From Sipunculus nudus (lineage: Eukaryota; Annelida; Sipuncula; Golfingiida; Sipunculidae), in contig CM049316.1 of the NCBI GenBank assembly GCA_026874595.1, positions 16,829,839 to 16,893,838 of the forward strand: a DNA stretch of 64,000 nt, given 5' to 3'. The position numbers and the translations under genes were made by a program. Below are positions 1 to 11,482 of the stretch, one piece after another; position 1 is the stretch's first letter; each line of letters starts with the position of its first letter. The notes beneath the pieces are model-generated. The model did no database searches, had not been told where the DNA came from, and saw nothing but the letters and a program-made list of their open reading frames with translations.

Positions 1-605
1 GACAGCAAAGTGCCTGACAACAGATGAAAGGCAAAGACAGCACAGTGCCTGTCAACAGATGGTAGAGACAGCACAGTGCCTGACAACAGAACATGGTAGA
101 GACAGCACAGTGCCTGACAACAGATGGTAGAGACATCTCACTGCCTGACAACAGATGACAAAGACAGCAAAGTGCCTAATAATAGATGGCAGAGACAGCA
201 CAGTGCCTGACAACAGATGGTAGGCAGAGACAGCAGGGTACATGAAAACAGATGGTAGAGACAGCACAGTGCCTGACAACAGATAGCAGAGACAACACAG
301 TGCCAGACAACATTTGGTAGACACAGCACACTGCCTATCATCAGATGGTAGAAACAGTACAATGCCCGACAAGAGATGGCAGAGACAGCACAGTGCCTGA
401 CAACATATGACAGAGACAGCACAGTGCCTGACAACAGATTGTAGGCATAGACAGCTCAGTGCCTGACAACAGATGGTAGAGACAGCACAGTGCCTGACAA
501 CAGAATTTGGTAGAGACAGCACAGTACCTGACAACAGAATATGGCAGAGACAGCACAGTGCCTGATAACAGATGGTTGACACTTCACAGTGCCTGACACC
601 AAATA
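1..605. repeat. 31-bp minisatellite, about 19 units
   Basis: Head-to-tail units begin GACAGCACAGTGCCTGACAA and continue with a variable CAGATGGTAGA tail. The basic period is 31 bp, with 34-35 bp variants where the tail carries an extra ACA or GGC. I count about 19 units. The array is cut by the left window edge and decays to the right. The unit has no stop codon in any minus-strand frame and 31 is not a multiple of three, so long open frames appear in all three minus frames; these are not genes. Confidence 0.95.
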
Positions 606-875
606 ATGTGATGCGGCACTTGACAACATATTAGGCATATATCTTGGTGCACGTTAAAAGATAGTTAGGAGACAATACAGTTCCTTTCACAGTAAAAACT
701 GATGGAACATAAAGAGCACAGTGCATGGAAACAGATGTTACAGACACAGTAGCACGGCACAATAAATAGTTGGTACAAGCTATGCATGTATGCCAGCAGC
801 TGACAACCAGGACTGCAGTGATTACCAATACAATACAATGTCCCTGATATACTAGTAACCACAAACAGATGGACA
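606..875. repeat. Degenerate continuation of the 31-bp minisatellite
   Basis: Fragments such as GCACTTGACAACATATTAGG, AGAGCACAGTGCATGGAAAC and CTGACAACCAGGACTGCAGT recall the unit of the array to the left, but spacing and sequence have drifted. The array edge is therefore gradual, as expected for an ageing minisatellite. Confidence 0.55.
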
Positions 876-2888
876 GGTCTACTTAGTAACCTAGAGCAAT
901 ATCTTAAATAATTTACACACTGTACACATGCACTCTATATTAAAATGGAATGCATGGAACTTGGAGGTGAAGCCTAAGGTTTATTAAGTAGACTGTTTGA
1001 ACATTTCACATTAATTAACTCCATGTACAACCATGCTAAACTCATCAACAAATCAACCAGACTTTGTGAGACTTTTTGTTTAAGGCGTCCACAAAGAGCT
1101 CTGTGGTTTGTTAATATCTTCATTAAGATACATATAGTGCTGGTTGGTAAGTGCACTGTGGTTTCTTTTTAACTTTGGCTCGCTTAGCCACTGACCTACT
1201 GACTCCACTCAGTGTGAAGTAGACGTGATAAACCCACTTCCTTGTTTGGCTACGACCTACACAAACACAAACAAATAACTACGAGTAACTACTGATTTTT
1301 TTTTATTGAGAATGCAGTGTGAAAATCACTAATGCTATAATCTCTTTCTCTCACATGTAGATTTGTGTATATGATATATCAGTAAATACAAAGAATGTGA
1401 GGAGCTCAAAAAGTAGTTCAATGCATCTTTACACAGATGCAATATGTCCATATTAGGTGTTATATATGTGAAAGGTGTGCCCATATTGTACAGTTGTGGT
1501 TGCATATAAACTGCCCCTATTTCTCAGCTGAAAGGAGTGTATTTTAAACAAAAAGATAAGAGTAGAACTATTCACAATACAAATTTCAAGTAAAGATGAA
1601 AAATTTAAAAGTTGAAATTTTAAATACAGGAGTATTAAATGTGATAATTTTTAACCCTGTGTCTTTTGAAATGCTTTTTTACCTTGGTGTGGGCTTTCTT
1701 GTTAAAATAGTTAAATGACTGAAGTAAACAGCATTAATAACTGGATGTCTGCCAAAATGTCTGCCCTAATAACTAAGAATGCATGGGGCAGTCTTCTCAT
1801 GGACAAAGAAACAGCCCAGTTTCAATGACATTAATCCTTTGAATTGCAAATATATTATGGTGATCCAGATAATTTAATGAACTGTTCCTCCAGTAGTATC
1901 AAAACCCTCCAAAAAATGTCATAAAAATGTGTTCATAACTGTTTGCATAAGGTTGCCAACAGAAAACAAAAACAATCAGTGAACCAACAACCAAGGGAAA
2001 ACATATTGCCGACCAGACAGAGCTGAGGTATAATGATCATGAATAGAATGGTGCTTTAACATTAAAATGAGTGAAAGCAAAATTATATACATGCTTGAAA
2101 GCCAACACAAACTGTCAGTTTTGAAAATTAACAAAAAAAAAAAACTGAAGGAAGCCATTTTCATCATGGATGATCCACTTATATCTATAGCCTTTTATAA
2201 ATATCACTAGTAAAATCGTGACTGCAGCTTTTCACAGTCTTCTATACTTGCTACTGGAAGGTCAAGCTAACAGAAAGCTTAGAATTAATCTGGCAAACTC
2301 CCAACAAAGATAATACATGGTCATGTTCTGATGTTCCAGTAGTAAACCCGCCTGGATTTCCTGCTGGCATTAAGGTTCTAAATGCTTCACTTACTCTTCA
2401 TTGTGTTCTTGAATAATGAGGAGCTCTCAGCAGATCACGACTCTGGTGAAAAAATCTACAGGCTATAAAGAGACCTGGTGTCATATGGATGTGTGGAGAG
2501 GTTTTAAAGGACCCTATATATATATATAACAACTAACTGACTGTTTACAACATGTTATGATTTATGTAGCCTTGTTGTTAACATGTTTTACTAATTCAGA
2601 GTCGAGGTCCCTGTTTTGATACCCCCAATTTCTCTAGATAGAAGAAAAAACAATGAAATTAATTAACACTTTAAAGGAGCATAATCAGGAGCAATATTAT
2701 GCCTACTCTTTCACACTATCAGTTCAGTTATGCTTTATACAAATGTTTCGGGGCCAAACCATCCCAACACACAGTCTCAGTACCTCGCATACAGCTGATT
2801 AACACTTTCCTATGGCTCTGTGTGTTGGTAATCATAGTCTGCGTGTGTCTGTTTACCATACCAAGTCCGCCATACCGGAGGTGGGATT
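876..2888. other. AT-rich non-coding stretch with an old repeat relic
   Basis: No exon or RNA gene is visible. Around 1780-1885 a patch with CATGGACAAAGAAA followed by AATCCTTTGAATTGC and TTATGGTGATCCAGAT resembles the interior of the element at 14964-15557, so it is probably a decayed fragment of that family. A short (AT)n lies near 2513-2529. A strong acceptor/donor pair on the minus strand at about 2393-2440 encloses no open frame. Confidence 0.5.
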
Positions 2889-2896
2889 GTGAGCCG

Positions 2897-3871
2897 TGGC
2901 TCTAGGACAACTATCCCCCAGACAATTACCCCCCGGACAATTACCCCCCGACAATTACCCTCGGACAATTATCCCCCAGACAATTACCCCCCAAGACAAT
3001 TACCCCCTTGGACAACTAACCCCAGACAACTACCCCCGGTACAATTACCCCCCGGTACAATTACCCCCCCTGACAACTAACCCCATGGCATAACAACACT
3101 TTTAAAGTACACATAGTACAAACTAAAAGTGAAAGTTTCCGATTGTTAAGTAAAACAAATACCGGTGATAATATATTTCAAACCAAGCATAGTTACATAC
3201 ATCATGTGTATTGTAAAAAAAAAAAAAATCCATTACATCAAGTTTTCAGTAGCTGTTTACTAGTTCTAGGCAATGCCTCTCAGATGAATGTATTGTGTAT
3301 TGTAAAAAAAAATTGAAAATATATGGTAAAAAATCCATGATATGAAATATGCTTTACAATTGGCAAGTTGTAAAACAAAAGCTTTGTAAACATATGGTCC
3401 ATATGACCAACCGCAAGCTTACAATATAATTCCATACGAATAGGGAATACCATTCATTCAGATCCATTCTTACAAGTCTCTATAAGTAATATCATAATAA
3501 GTAATAGCATGATATAATTATCTAAAGTGATTTTCTTTTTATTTTTTGTTTGCAATTAATTTTATTTATTTCTCTGGCATTCTGTGCTACTCATTAGCAA
3601 CACAATATATTTAAATGTATAACGTGTACTTTAAATGTGTAATTTATACCATGGGGGTAATTGTCCAGGGGGTAGTTGTCCGGGGGGTAATTGTACTGGG
3701 GGGTAATTGTCCAGGGGGTAGTTGTCTGGGTGGTAGTTGTCCAAGGGGTAATTGTCCTGGGGGGTAATTGTCCGGGGGGTAATTGTCTCGGGGGTAATTG
3801 TCCAGGGGGTAATTGTCCGGGGGAAAATTGTCCCGGGGGGTAATTGTCCGGGGGGTAGTTGTCCTGTTGCC
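2897..3871. mobile_element. Fold-back element 1 with minisatellite arms
   Basis: A 975-bp element whose two ends are inverted tandem arrays. The left arm (about 2905-3085) repeats a ~16-bp unit with GGACAATTACCCCCC. The right arm (about 3649-3866) is the same unit in reverse complement. The outer tips align (GGCTCTAGGACAACTA on the left, GGCAACAGGACAACTA read from the right). The inner edges also match: CCCCATGGCATAA and TTTAAAGTACAC recur inverted next to the right arm. An identical 8-bp direct repeat, GTGAGCCG, flanks it at 2889-2896 and 3872-3879, consistent with a target-site duplication. The ~530-bp centre is AT-rich with no ORF. The architecture matches fold-back elements of other animals; the transposase that moves it is unknown. 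Confidence 0.85.
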
Positions 3872-3879
3872 GTGAGCCG

Positions 3880-6126
3880 CAACAGGCGATGGGAACATGT
3901 ATTACATTTTCGGGCCAAGACAGTCAGGGCAGCTCCTGATTGACACGTATTGTGGCCTGGCGATGCATGCGCTGTGTTTATGTTTGTACCTGCCATTGCT
4001 GCCAGTCCACTGGTTTTAACACTCATCTATAGGAGTAAGCAAACGCTTTCAGGGTGATATTTGGGCAGGTACAAATTTATTTTAAAGGGTACAAGCTATT
4101 TTTAGTGTTAATTCAACATGCTTTATAGGTGATTGGGCCCCTTTAACTAAAGGTTAACAACTTTGTCTCATATGTATAAAACTAGACGTCTTGATTATTG
4201 ATTTATTTGTATCACAATTATCACTTATTTTTTAAAATATTTTTTGAGTTAAGTAACCTCTGTTATTTTTTTTTACTTTATTTTTTTAATTCTGGAGAAT
4301 TACATTTTGATCTTGGACAACATGACAGGATGGTTGGACATGCTTGCTCTCATTTATATCCAGCAATTACCAATTACCAGGCCCAGTGTCTACCTCACCT
4401 GCAGGTCCTGTTTATGTAATAAGCCCATCAATGGTTCATAACACTGAAGAAGTCAAACTCATTTGAAAGTAATACACAGCCTTAGGGCACAGCCTGACCA
4501 ATATACCTGCAGAGAGTCCAATACTCCACTGTTAAGGTTCAAACTTATGATCGTACACTTGCAGGTATCATGAGACCTGTAGAGTAGCCTTTTAACAATC
4601 TTACACATACTGTTCAGTAATTGCTGAAAGTTTCACAAATATAATCTTAAACAGTTACAGAGTTTTTGTCTTTTTTATATATTAAAGTAATGATGTACAA
4701 ATGGTGCAAAATTAATCTTAACTTTGGAAATTTGACTTTTTATAGTCAAATCTAATCAGTGAATTTTTAATAAAATGTCACTTTGACCAGCCAGGACAGT
4801 GTCTTTGGTATTAAGGTGAAGTCATTCATGAGCTTGAGATATATCTATAAGCAGCAGTAAATTATAAATGGGCCAAGAACCAACCACAAATGATTTCCAG
4901 AAATGGCAGTTTTTTACTTTTAAGAGAAACAGGATTGAGAGGAGATCATTTATATGTAAACAAGGAAGTATATCCATCAACAATCTTGGTAAAAAAAAAA
5001 TTAATAAGTGTGTGTGAGTGAAGGGTGGATCAGGGGGTGGGAGAGGTTACATCTATGGATTCTTATTGAGTGGAATTGCCCCTGGGCTGTATTTTTTTCC
5101 TCTAATTTTTCAGGCTAATTCAACCCATCCCATTTCCTTGTGGACCTTTGATTTGTTAGATATGAGCTGATTGCTCCATGTTATAACTATAAGTTAGCAC
5201 CTCCCTTAAAAATATTTACATATTGTGAACTACATGTGGTAAATAGAGGAAAAAACAGCTGACAGTACTGGGCTACAGCATTTGTCATTTTAAACACTTC
5301 ATGCAAAGTTCACCATGCACTTCCTCAATTTTACTGAAATTATTTTGATTATGAATTTTAACTGCATGCAAAGCCTTCCAGGTACAATACCTAAAATGCC
5401 TGTGACTATTATTAACACCATTTTGGCTTAATTCAATTAACTCGTGATTTAGATTAATTTTAAGTTAAGGCTAATCTTTTAGTTTCCAGGGTCTACTAGC
5501 ACTATAACAGACTGTAATTGTAAAATGCTAGCTCCTGTCCATAGATTCTGGCCATCTGACAATATTTAATAAGTTAAGTGATGTCGCTGGCAGTGTTAAT
5601 GATGAACTAAATATGGCTGAAATGAGCTGCCAATGAGGTCGTGGGACATTTCAGTATCTACCAAACTCTGCTGGATGTTTTGTTTAATTTTTTTTATGCA
5701 GCACTGTATATATCCTGTAGCAAGGACATGTATTCAAAACCAGCATACATTACACCCATACACAGTGTGCTGGTCATGTGGTTATGATGGATACAGCGAT
5801 GGAAGGGACACACAAGGACTGGTATAACAATGTACCCTGCATGCTATTAACAGCAGCTACCTGTACTATATGTGAACCAGGATACTGTACATGTACAGTA
5901 AGGCAATGCTGGTCATTCATATGTCAGTTTGTATTCTGTATTCTCTACATCTATGCAGTAGGACAGAGGCTGAATAATTTATATACCTGTACATGTAAAT
6001 ATATGTGTATCTATATATAAACCAAGATTATCCCAGGTTTTTTTTCTGACCTTTCACCTGTAAAAATTGTTTTTATTTTCTAAACATACATAATTAAACA
6101 GCATAAGTTGCCTAAGTCTTGGAAAA
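3880..6126. other. No recognisable feature
   Basis: AT-rich intergenic sequence. I see no splice-bounded open frame, tRNA or clear terminal-inverted-repeat element. Short palindromes of the CATGTACATG type occur near 5885-5900. Confidence 0.5.
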
Positions 6127-6129
6127 ATA

Positions 6130-6207
<78 letters not shown>

Positions 6208-6454
6208 ACTGGCCCAGATCAAAATTCTAATCTGGGCTGGCCCAGTTTAAAATCAGTCCAGACCAGATTGAAATCCTGAAGTCTTCACCACAGGATTTTA
6301 ATCTGGACTGGCCCAGATCAAAATTTTAATCTGGGCTGGCCAAGTTTAAAACTGGTCTGGCCCAGATTAGAATTTTGATCTGGGCCGGTCCAAATCAGAA
6401 TTTTGATCTGGGCTGGCCCAGTTTTAAATTGGGCCAGTTTCTAATCTGGGCCTT

Positions 6455-6527
<73 letters not shown>

Positions 6528-6530
6528 CTT
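6127..6530. repeat. (AT)n - palindromic block - (AT)n
   Basis: Two long AT dinucleotide runs (about 6131-6204 and 6457-6526) enclose a ~250-bp block built from GGCCCAGATCAAAATT and its complement AATTTTGATCTGGGCC in alternating orientation. The block holds several overlapping imperfect inverted repeats, and its left start pairs with its right end. The sequence should fold into cruciform or hairpin structures. Confidence 0.85.
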
Positions 6531-6894
6531 TTTATATCATTTTTATATTGCATACCGGTACTAAATATGCCAAACTCTGTTTTTTTTTATAATTATATAT
6601 CTCCATTGTATATATAGGAGGAAAATAAAAAAAAGTCCTCTGAAACAGGATCAATATGCCCACAATTGGAAAATTAATACATGCCCACATAATAGATAAA
6701 AGGTCAAGAGGTCAAATTTTAACATTTGTTCCACATTTAATCAGTAAAGCACTGACCAAAATTTCTACATACACAAATGGCATAATTATTTTATCACTTT
6801 AAATGTAATTTTAAACTATCCCGTTTGGTTTTCATTAAGTCCTCCATAAAAAAATAACATTTACACAAAGGATTGTCTCCTGTAACAGATCCAA

Positions 6895-7090
6895 CTGTGG
6901 AATGGACTGGTGTAATGGTTAGGGCAGTGGACTTGTCACCGCAAGTTTATGTGTTACCATCCTGTTCTGAATGCCTTTGTTGCTTAAACTCTCAGGCAAA
7001 GATTTTAACCACAAAGATGTACTCTCATCACCCAGGAGTGAATGAGTCCTGATCATACCTGGCCTGACAACATTTGAGTGCTAACATCAT
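6895..7090 (+). mobile_element. tRNA-derived SINE copy
   Basis: A TGGTGTAATGG stretch at 6908-6918 fits the Pol III A-box consensus exactly. A degenerate B-box-like GTGTTACCATCC follows about 42 nt later. Downstream is a body with TTTTAACCACAA and CCCAGGAGTGAATGAG. The same body words occur in the reverse-strand copy at 16780-16995, supporting a shared family. No clean target-site duplication was identified, so the edges are approximate. Confidence 0.6.
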
Positions 7091-8643
7091 TTATGATAAA
7101 AAATAACTGACCCAAACATCCAGTGTCAGTTATCACCAACAGATGTTGCTAGTGGGATGGAAAAAGGTCTATTATTTTCCATTTTAATACCAGCATTCTC
7201 TACCCTGCTACAAACCCAAGTTAACATGAGCTGCATGTAGGGCATGGTTTTTTCTTCAAAACTTATTACTGTGATCATTGCAATTGTGTACAGAATACAT
7301 CTATATGAACATATCCTGGTCCTATATATTCTGGATGAATATGAGAGAATATAAATCATACAATTATCTAAAATTATTGCCTGTCAGTGCTAAAGCACAA
7401 AACATGTGACATAAGATCTGTAAGATTATGTAACAGAGGGTACTTATAACCATACTGGTTATAACATCCCCACTATGTTCAACCTTGGTTATTAATAAAG
7501 GTATACAACATTCACAATATGTTGCATGTGAATGCTAGGAGAACAACATGACAGCCAGATTTCTGTATTATTATCTTCCACCTATAATGTGTTAACTAAA
7601 ACTGACACTGAGCCTTAATACTGGGATAGACAGAAGATTTAAGTGAAGGAGGAGGGTGACTAGGGAGGCTAGGAGTGTTGAGTGGTTGGGTATGGTGTTG
7701 AACTCAACATTTTGAAAATATAGGCTGTAATGTTGTAATCTGAGTAGAAAAATGTTGAAGGATGCAAACACTGGCCCTGTATTGCAGTAATAAGGGTGTA
7801 TTTCCCAGATGTAATGGGTAAACAAAGGGGGGTGGGTGGGGTGGGTGCCCCTTTAAGCCCCCCATCCTTCCCTGAAAGTTTCAATGAATCAAAACACCAT
7901 CCACAAAATGGACTTGTCAATGGATGGGAAAAAAATCCCTCATATTTACTTTATCGCTGGTTATCCAGTGTCTTGATCAAATTCAGTAATTACTGGCCCA
8001 ATATTAGACATGATGCCAGCCATTTCCTTATAGGTGTGAACCTTACAAGTTCATATTAATGCATATTAATGCAACATTGGATGATTAGAAGGAGCTGGTA
8101 AATCACTGATACTTGTATATGAGAACATGCTTAAATGATAGTTCAAGGAGGCCTGGAATATGAGAACTTCACTGATAGTTAAAGGGAGTCTTGTCAGTGT
8201 TAGTGGAAAATCAATAATGCTGATTGAACCCTTGTTAAATTAAGCTTTAAGATCCATTTTAACTATAGGTGGCTCTTCACTGATAATCCTACTGCCTGAT
8301 ACTGGTTGGGTGTAGGTGATTTTTTCATGGCCTAACTAAGTTAGTGTCATCTGCAGGTTAACAATATAACTGATTCAGTAATGTCAATGAATTATGAACT
8401 TTTGCAATAGCATGTGTATTGTCTCATATCATTAGTTTATTGCAAAACCATCAAGGCACACCGACTTGCTTTCTCCAAGTCAACTGATTCGTACATTATG
8501 GTTCCGTGTGTGAGTAAACACAGACCAATTGTGTATGTTTGCCATATGCCTAGATTGTTTGGTCAGAGGGCAAACCTTGCACGATTGAGATGACTCCAAA
8601 GCAAGGAGAAACATGAAAGAAGAAACACAAAAGAAACACTGGT
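7091..8643. other. Non-coding, with a G-quadruplex motif
   Basis: No gene is seen. At 7827-7847 four G-runs separated by single T residues (GGGGGGTGGGTGGGGTGGG) form a textbook short-loop G-quadruplex motif on the plus strand. Confidence 0.6.
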
Positions 8644-8647
8644 TTAA

Positions 8648-8913
8648 CCCTTTACTGTTTACATTTATTTTAGATTTCCCACAAATTCTGACACTATTTA
8701 TATTTACACTAACAGCCATATCTTTTCAAACTTTTTTTGTATCTTTATCAAATTTTCAACAGTTCCCACTAAGAGGGTATGCTGAAGATTATTGATAATC
8801 ATTGAAACTTAGAAATAATATGCAATATTTTTGTCCTGAAAGAATCTATACATATCATGGCATTCTAGTTGCCCATTTTGAGTGCTCTTTAGTGGCTTGT
8901 AAACAGTAAAGGG
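8648..8913. mobile_element. piggyBac-like MITE
   Basis: A 266-bp element with perfect 16-bp terminal inverted repeats CCCTTTACTGTTTACA. The left end is preceded by TTAA at 8644-8647, the piggyBac target. The right end is followed by TTTTAA, which would need a small change from TTAA. The interior is short, AT-rich and non-coding. The TTAA+CCC ends are typical of the piggyBac superfamily. Confidence 0.75.
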
Positions 8914-10167
8914 TTTTAAAGCTTGAAAAATCTTGATTTGTTAAATTGTGCAGTATGACCACCAGGTTGCATGCAGGCTCTGTCCATGTTTAGCCCTACT
9001 GATGGTGCCCAGTGCAAGCTTATTTGCAAATGTGTGCAGGGTATAAACAAAAAGTTTTAGAACAAAATACTGGCAGATGCCATTATATTTTATGATGAAA
9101 AAAAAATATATTTCATTATTTTACCATGGTACTGTATTCATCCCATTTAACCCTAATATGATGTTTAACTTAAAAAGTGCTCTGCAAAGACAATTACAGA
9201 TAAGGGTAATTAACAGATAACACACCACACAGTTAATATTAACGTAGCAAACCGGGCAAAGATGCAAATGAGAATCAGCTGATCCAGTGTGAAATGACTG
9301 GAGATGGTCATTAATCTAGGGCTGCTGTGAGGTTTATTGATATATCGATCATTGCAGGTGGGTTAACATGACTATCATGGCTCTGACAGTGACAGGAACA
9401 GACATCATGAAATAGTCATGAGTATCTTCATAAATTGTACTACAGTCAGGACAATTTGTATAGTTTTAATCTGTATGGCACAAAAAAATTGTAATAAGGA
9501 TTATTATCAAATAATCAAATTATTTTATGATATGCATATAAGGTATATTGAAACTTCAAGCATTTTTGGTTTCTTCATCATCCTTCTGGTGACTGACATA
9601 CAACCTGCACATGTATGCAGCTACAGCTGAAATAGTAAAATTTCACACCCAAATTGAAATTTACATATATAGTCTTTCAATGAAACTTTACATATTCTTT
9701 TTTCCATACAAATATTAATAATGTAATGATAACCACAGGGAATTGCTCAAATGATCATGTAATTCAGGAGTATAGTCAAGATGTAAGGACCAGGAAATCC
9801 CCCAACACAATGGTACCCAGTACTGAAAAATGGGGGCTTTAAACATGCTGGTCCCTGTGTACATAAGGGAGGATGTTTCCTTGATACATTAGAATCAAGG
9901 ACATTATATTCATTCCTCAGTATCAAGATAAACATAGACATACATATCATACATGAGAAACCTCATGAAAATTTAAACCACTCAATCTTGTCATGATCTT
10001 AAATTATCTAAACATCTCAGGGACATTTTTTTTTTAAAAAATAAAAGGTCACGAATAAAATGCCTTAATCATTGCTATCAAAATTTATGGTTAGATGGAA
10101 GTGTGCCAGTATAACACCACCGACTACAAGAAATTTGGCAAGTATGACTGCCAATAAAAACCCATAC
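8914..10167. other. No recognisable feature
   Basis: AT-rich sequence without splice-bounded frames, RNA genes or paired termini that I can recognise. Confidence 0.45.
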
Positions 10168-10170
10168 TAA

Positions 10171-10503
10171 GGCCAAAAAAAATAAAAGGTATGGTTCTCA
10201 GGCACCGCCCGCATCAATTTTAAACCTCCACATCAAAAATGTTTATTTAGATTTTTAATAGAAACTTACCAATTATGAGCTGCAGCCGCTCGGGAATTTC
10301 TTTCAAGAAGATGAAATCATACAATTTCCTTTATTATGTTGTGCTTTTTCTTGTTTAGGAAAATAAATCTGTTATTATCATGCTTTTCCCTTATCATTTG
10401 ACACATACCAAAAATTAAATATAAAAAACCCACCCGCCCGCCCGCATTGATTTCTGAAAAAAAAAAGTGCCTGAGAACCATACCTTTTTTTTTTATTTTG
10501 GCC
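10171..10503. mobile_element. PIF/Harbinger-like MITE
   Basis: A 333-bp element with ~35-bp terminal inverted repeats starting GGCCAAAA and containing GGTATGGTTCTCAGGCAC on both sides. A TAA triplet directly flanks both ends (10168-10170 and 10504-10506), the TSD expected for PIF/Harbinger elements. Subterminal CCCGC repeats lie at both ends. The centre carries a GC-richer stretch (10268-10325) that on the minus strand reads as about 20 open codons ending in IPERLQLIIG next to a GTAAGT donor, possibly a remnant of the parental coding region. Confidence 0.8.
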
Positions 10504-10506
10504 TAA

Positions 10507-11348
10507 TGGATAATATATACTGCACAGAAATGGCTTTGCTGTGGTTAATCATTAGGGAGGGGAGGCTTACAGGGGTTTATGACTTAATTTCTATATTGAT
10601 ATTTGGTTCAAAATCTTTTTGGAGGTGGACTTTCTCAGGTCCCCCAAGTGCAAAACTATCAACTAGAAGTTTTTTTCTACCTTTTCAGTTTTTTTTTCTC
10701 CTATATTTCACCTAGATCTCCAATAAGGTAAATAATCCAAAACGTACCTATGGCCAGAGTAATAGTCAAAGGTGACAGATTTCCACCTGATATTTATTTT
10801 GACCATGACCTTATTTCAGAGGTCATACTCTCTATAGCATGTTCCCATATAATAAATAAATAATAAATGATATTTTCCTCAATTGCACTGGGGTGGAGGG
10901 GGGGGGGTTGTTTGAGGCTTCCAGTTATCCCTCAGCAACTGCAAGCATCTACTCTCTAACTCTAATTATCTGACCTTTATGTACCTTAATGAATGAACTA
11001 TTTAATACTTCTTATGCTTTTTAATTAACAGTAAACTGAATAATGATCTGTCTGTCGTACATATTCATGATGACTGTTTCTTTTGTTTCCTATCAATAAT
11101 TGTAAATCCATGTGTACCATCTGTACCTGTATTCACTTACAGATGCTAATGATCCATATATAAATTAACCATGGAATATCAAAGTCCTCACTCAATAAGC
11201 CCTTACTAGCATTATTCAGTACTGGCAACCTTCTGGTTGGATGCTTTAAACAGAGGTCACAATTAAGACACCAATTTAACCTATGTTCTGATCAGACTTT
11301 CAAATTAATTTATGATTGACCACACTGTGGTGATTCTGTGCTGGACCA
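10507..11348. other. No recognisable gene; G-rich tract
   Basis: Non-coding. A G-rich tract near 10895-10915 is the only notable feature. Confidence 0.45.
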
Positions 11349-11482
11349 CTCCAGCCCTAGTCCAGAACTTGACTGTTCGGGGCCTATTTATAATCTGAGT
11401 GTCTAAATTGCCCTGTTACGGGGCAACATAGACTATCAGATATGAATAGGCCCCTTAAGTCCAGTTCTGGAATACTCTAGCC
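11349..11482. repeat. Long snap-back hairpin
   Basis: Two arms of ~60 nt pair across a short loop near GTTACGGGG (about 11417-11422). GGGGCCTATTTATAATCTGA on the left matches GGGGCCTATTCATATCTGA read from the right, and CTAGTCCAGAACTTGACT matches TTCCAGAACTGGACTT. A small fold-back MITE or a hairpin RNA source are both possible. Confidence 0.75.

Noticed and set aside
52-638. Long minus-strand open frames (up to 176 codons)
   Set aside because: They are read-through of the 31-bp minisatellite in all three frames and have no splice context or homology.
2393-2440. Minus-strand exon-like segment with good acceptor (TTTTTTCACCAG) and donor (GA|GTAAGT)
   Set aside because: All three frames contain a stop; it cannot be a coding CARMIL exon, though a poison exon cannot be excluded.
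2889-3093. Proline/threonine-rich frames at 2.9-4.0 kb
   Set aside because: Products of the CCCCCC-containing minisatellite arms of fold-back element 1.
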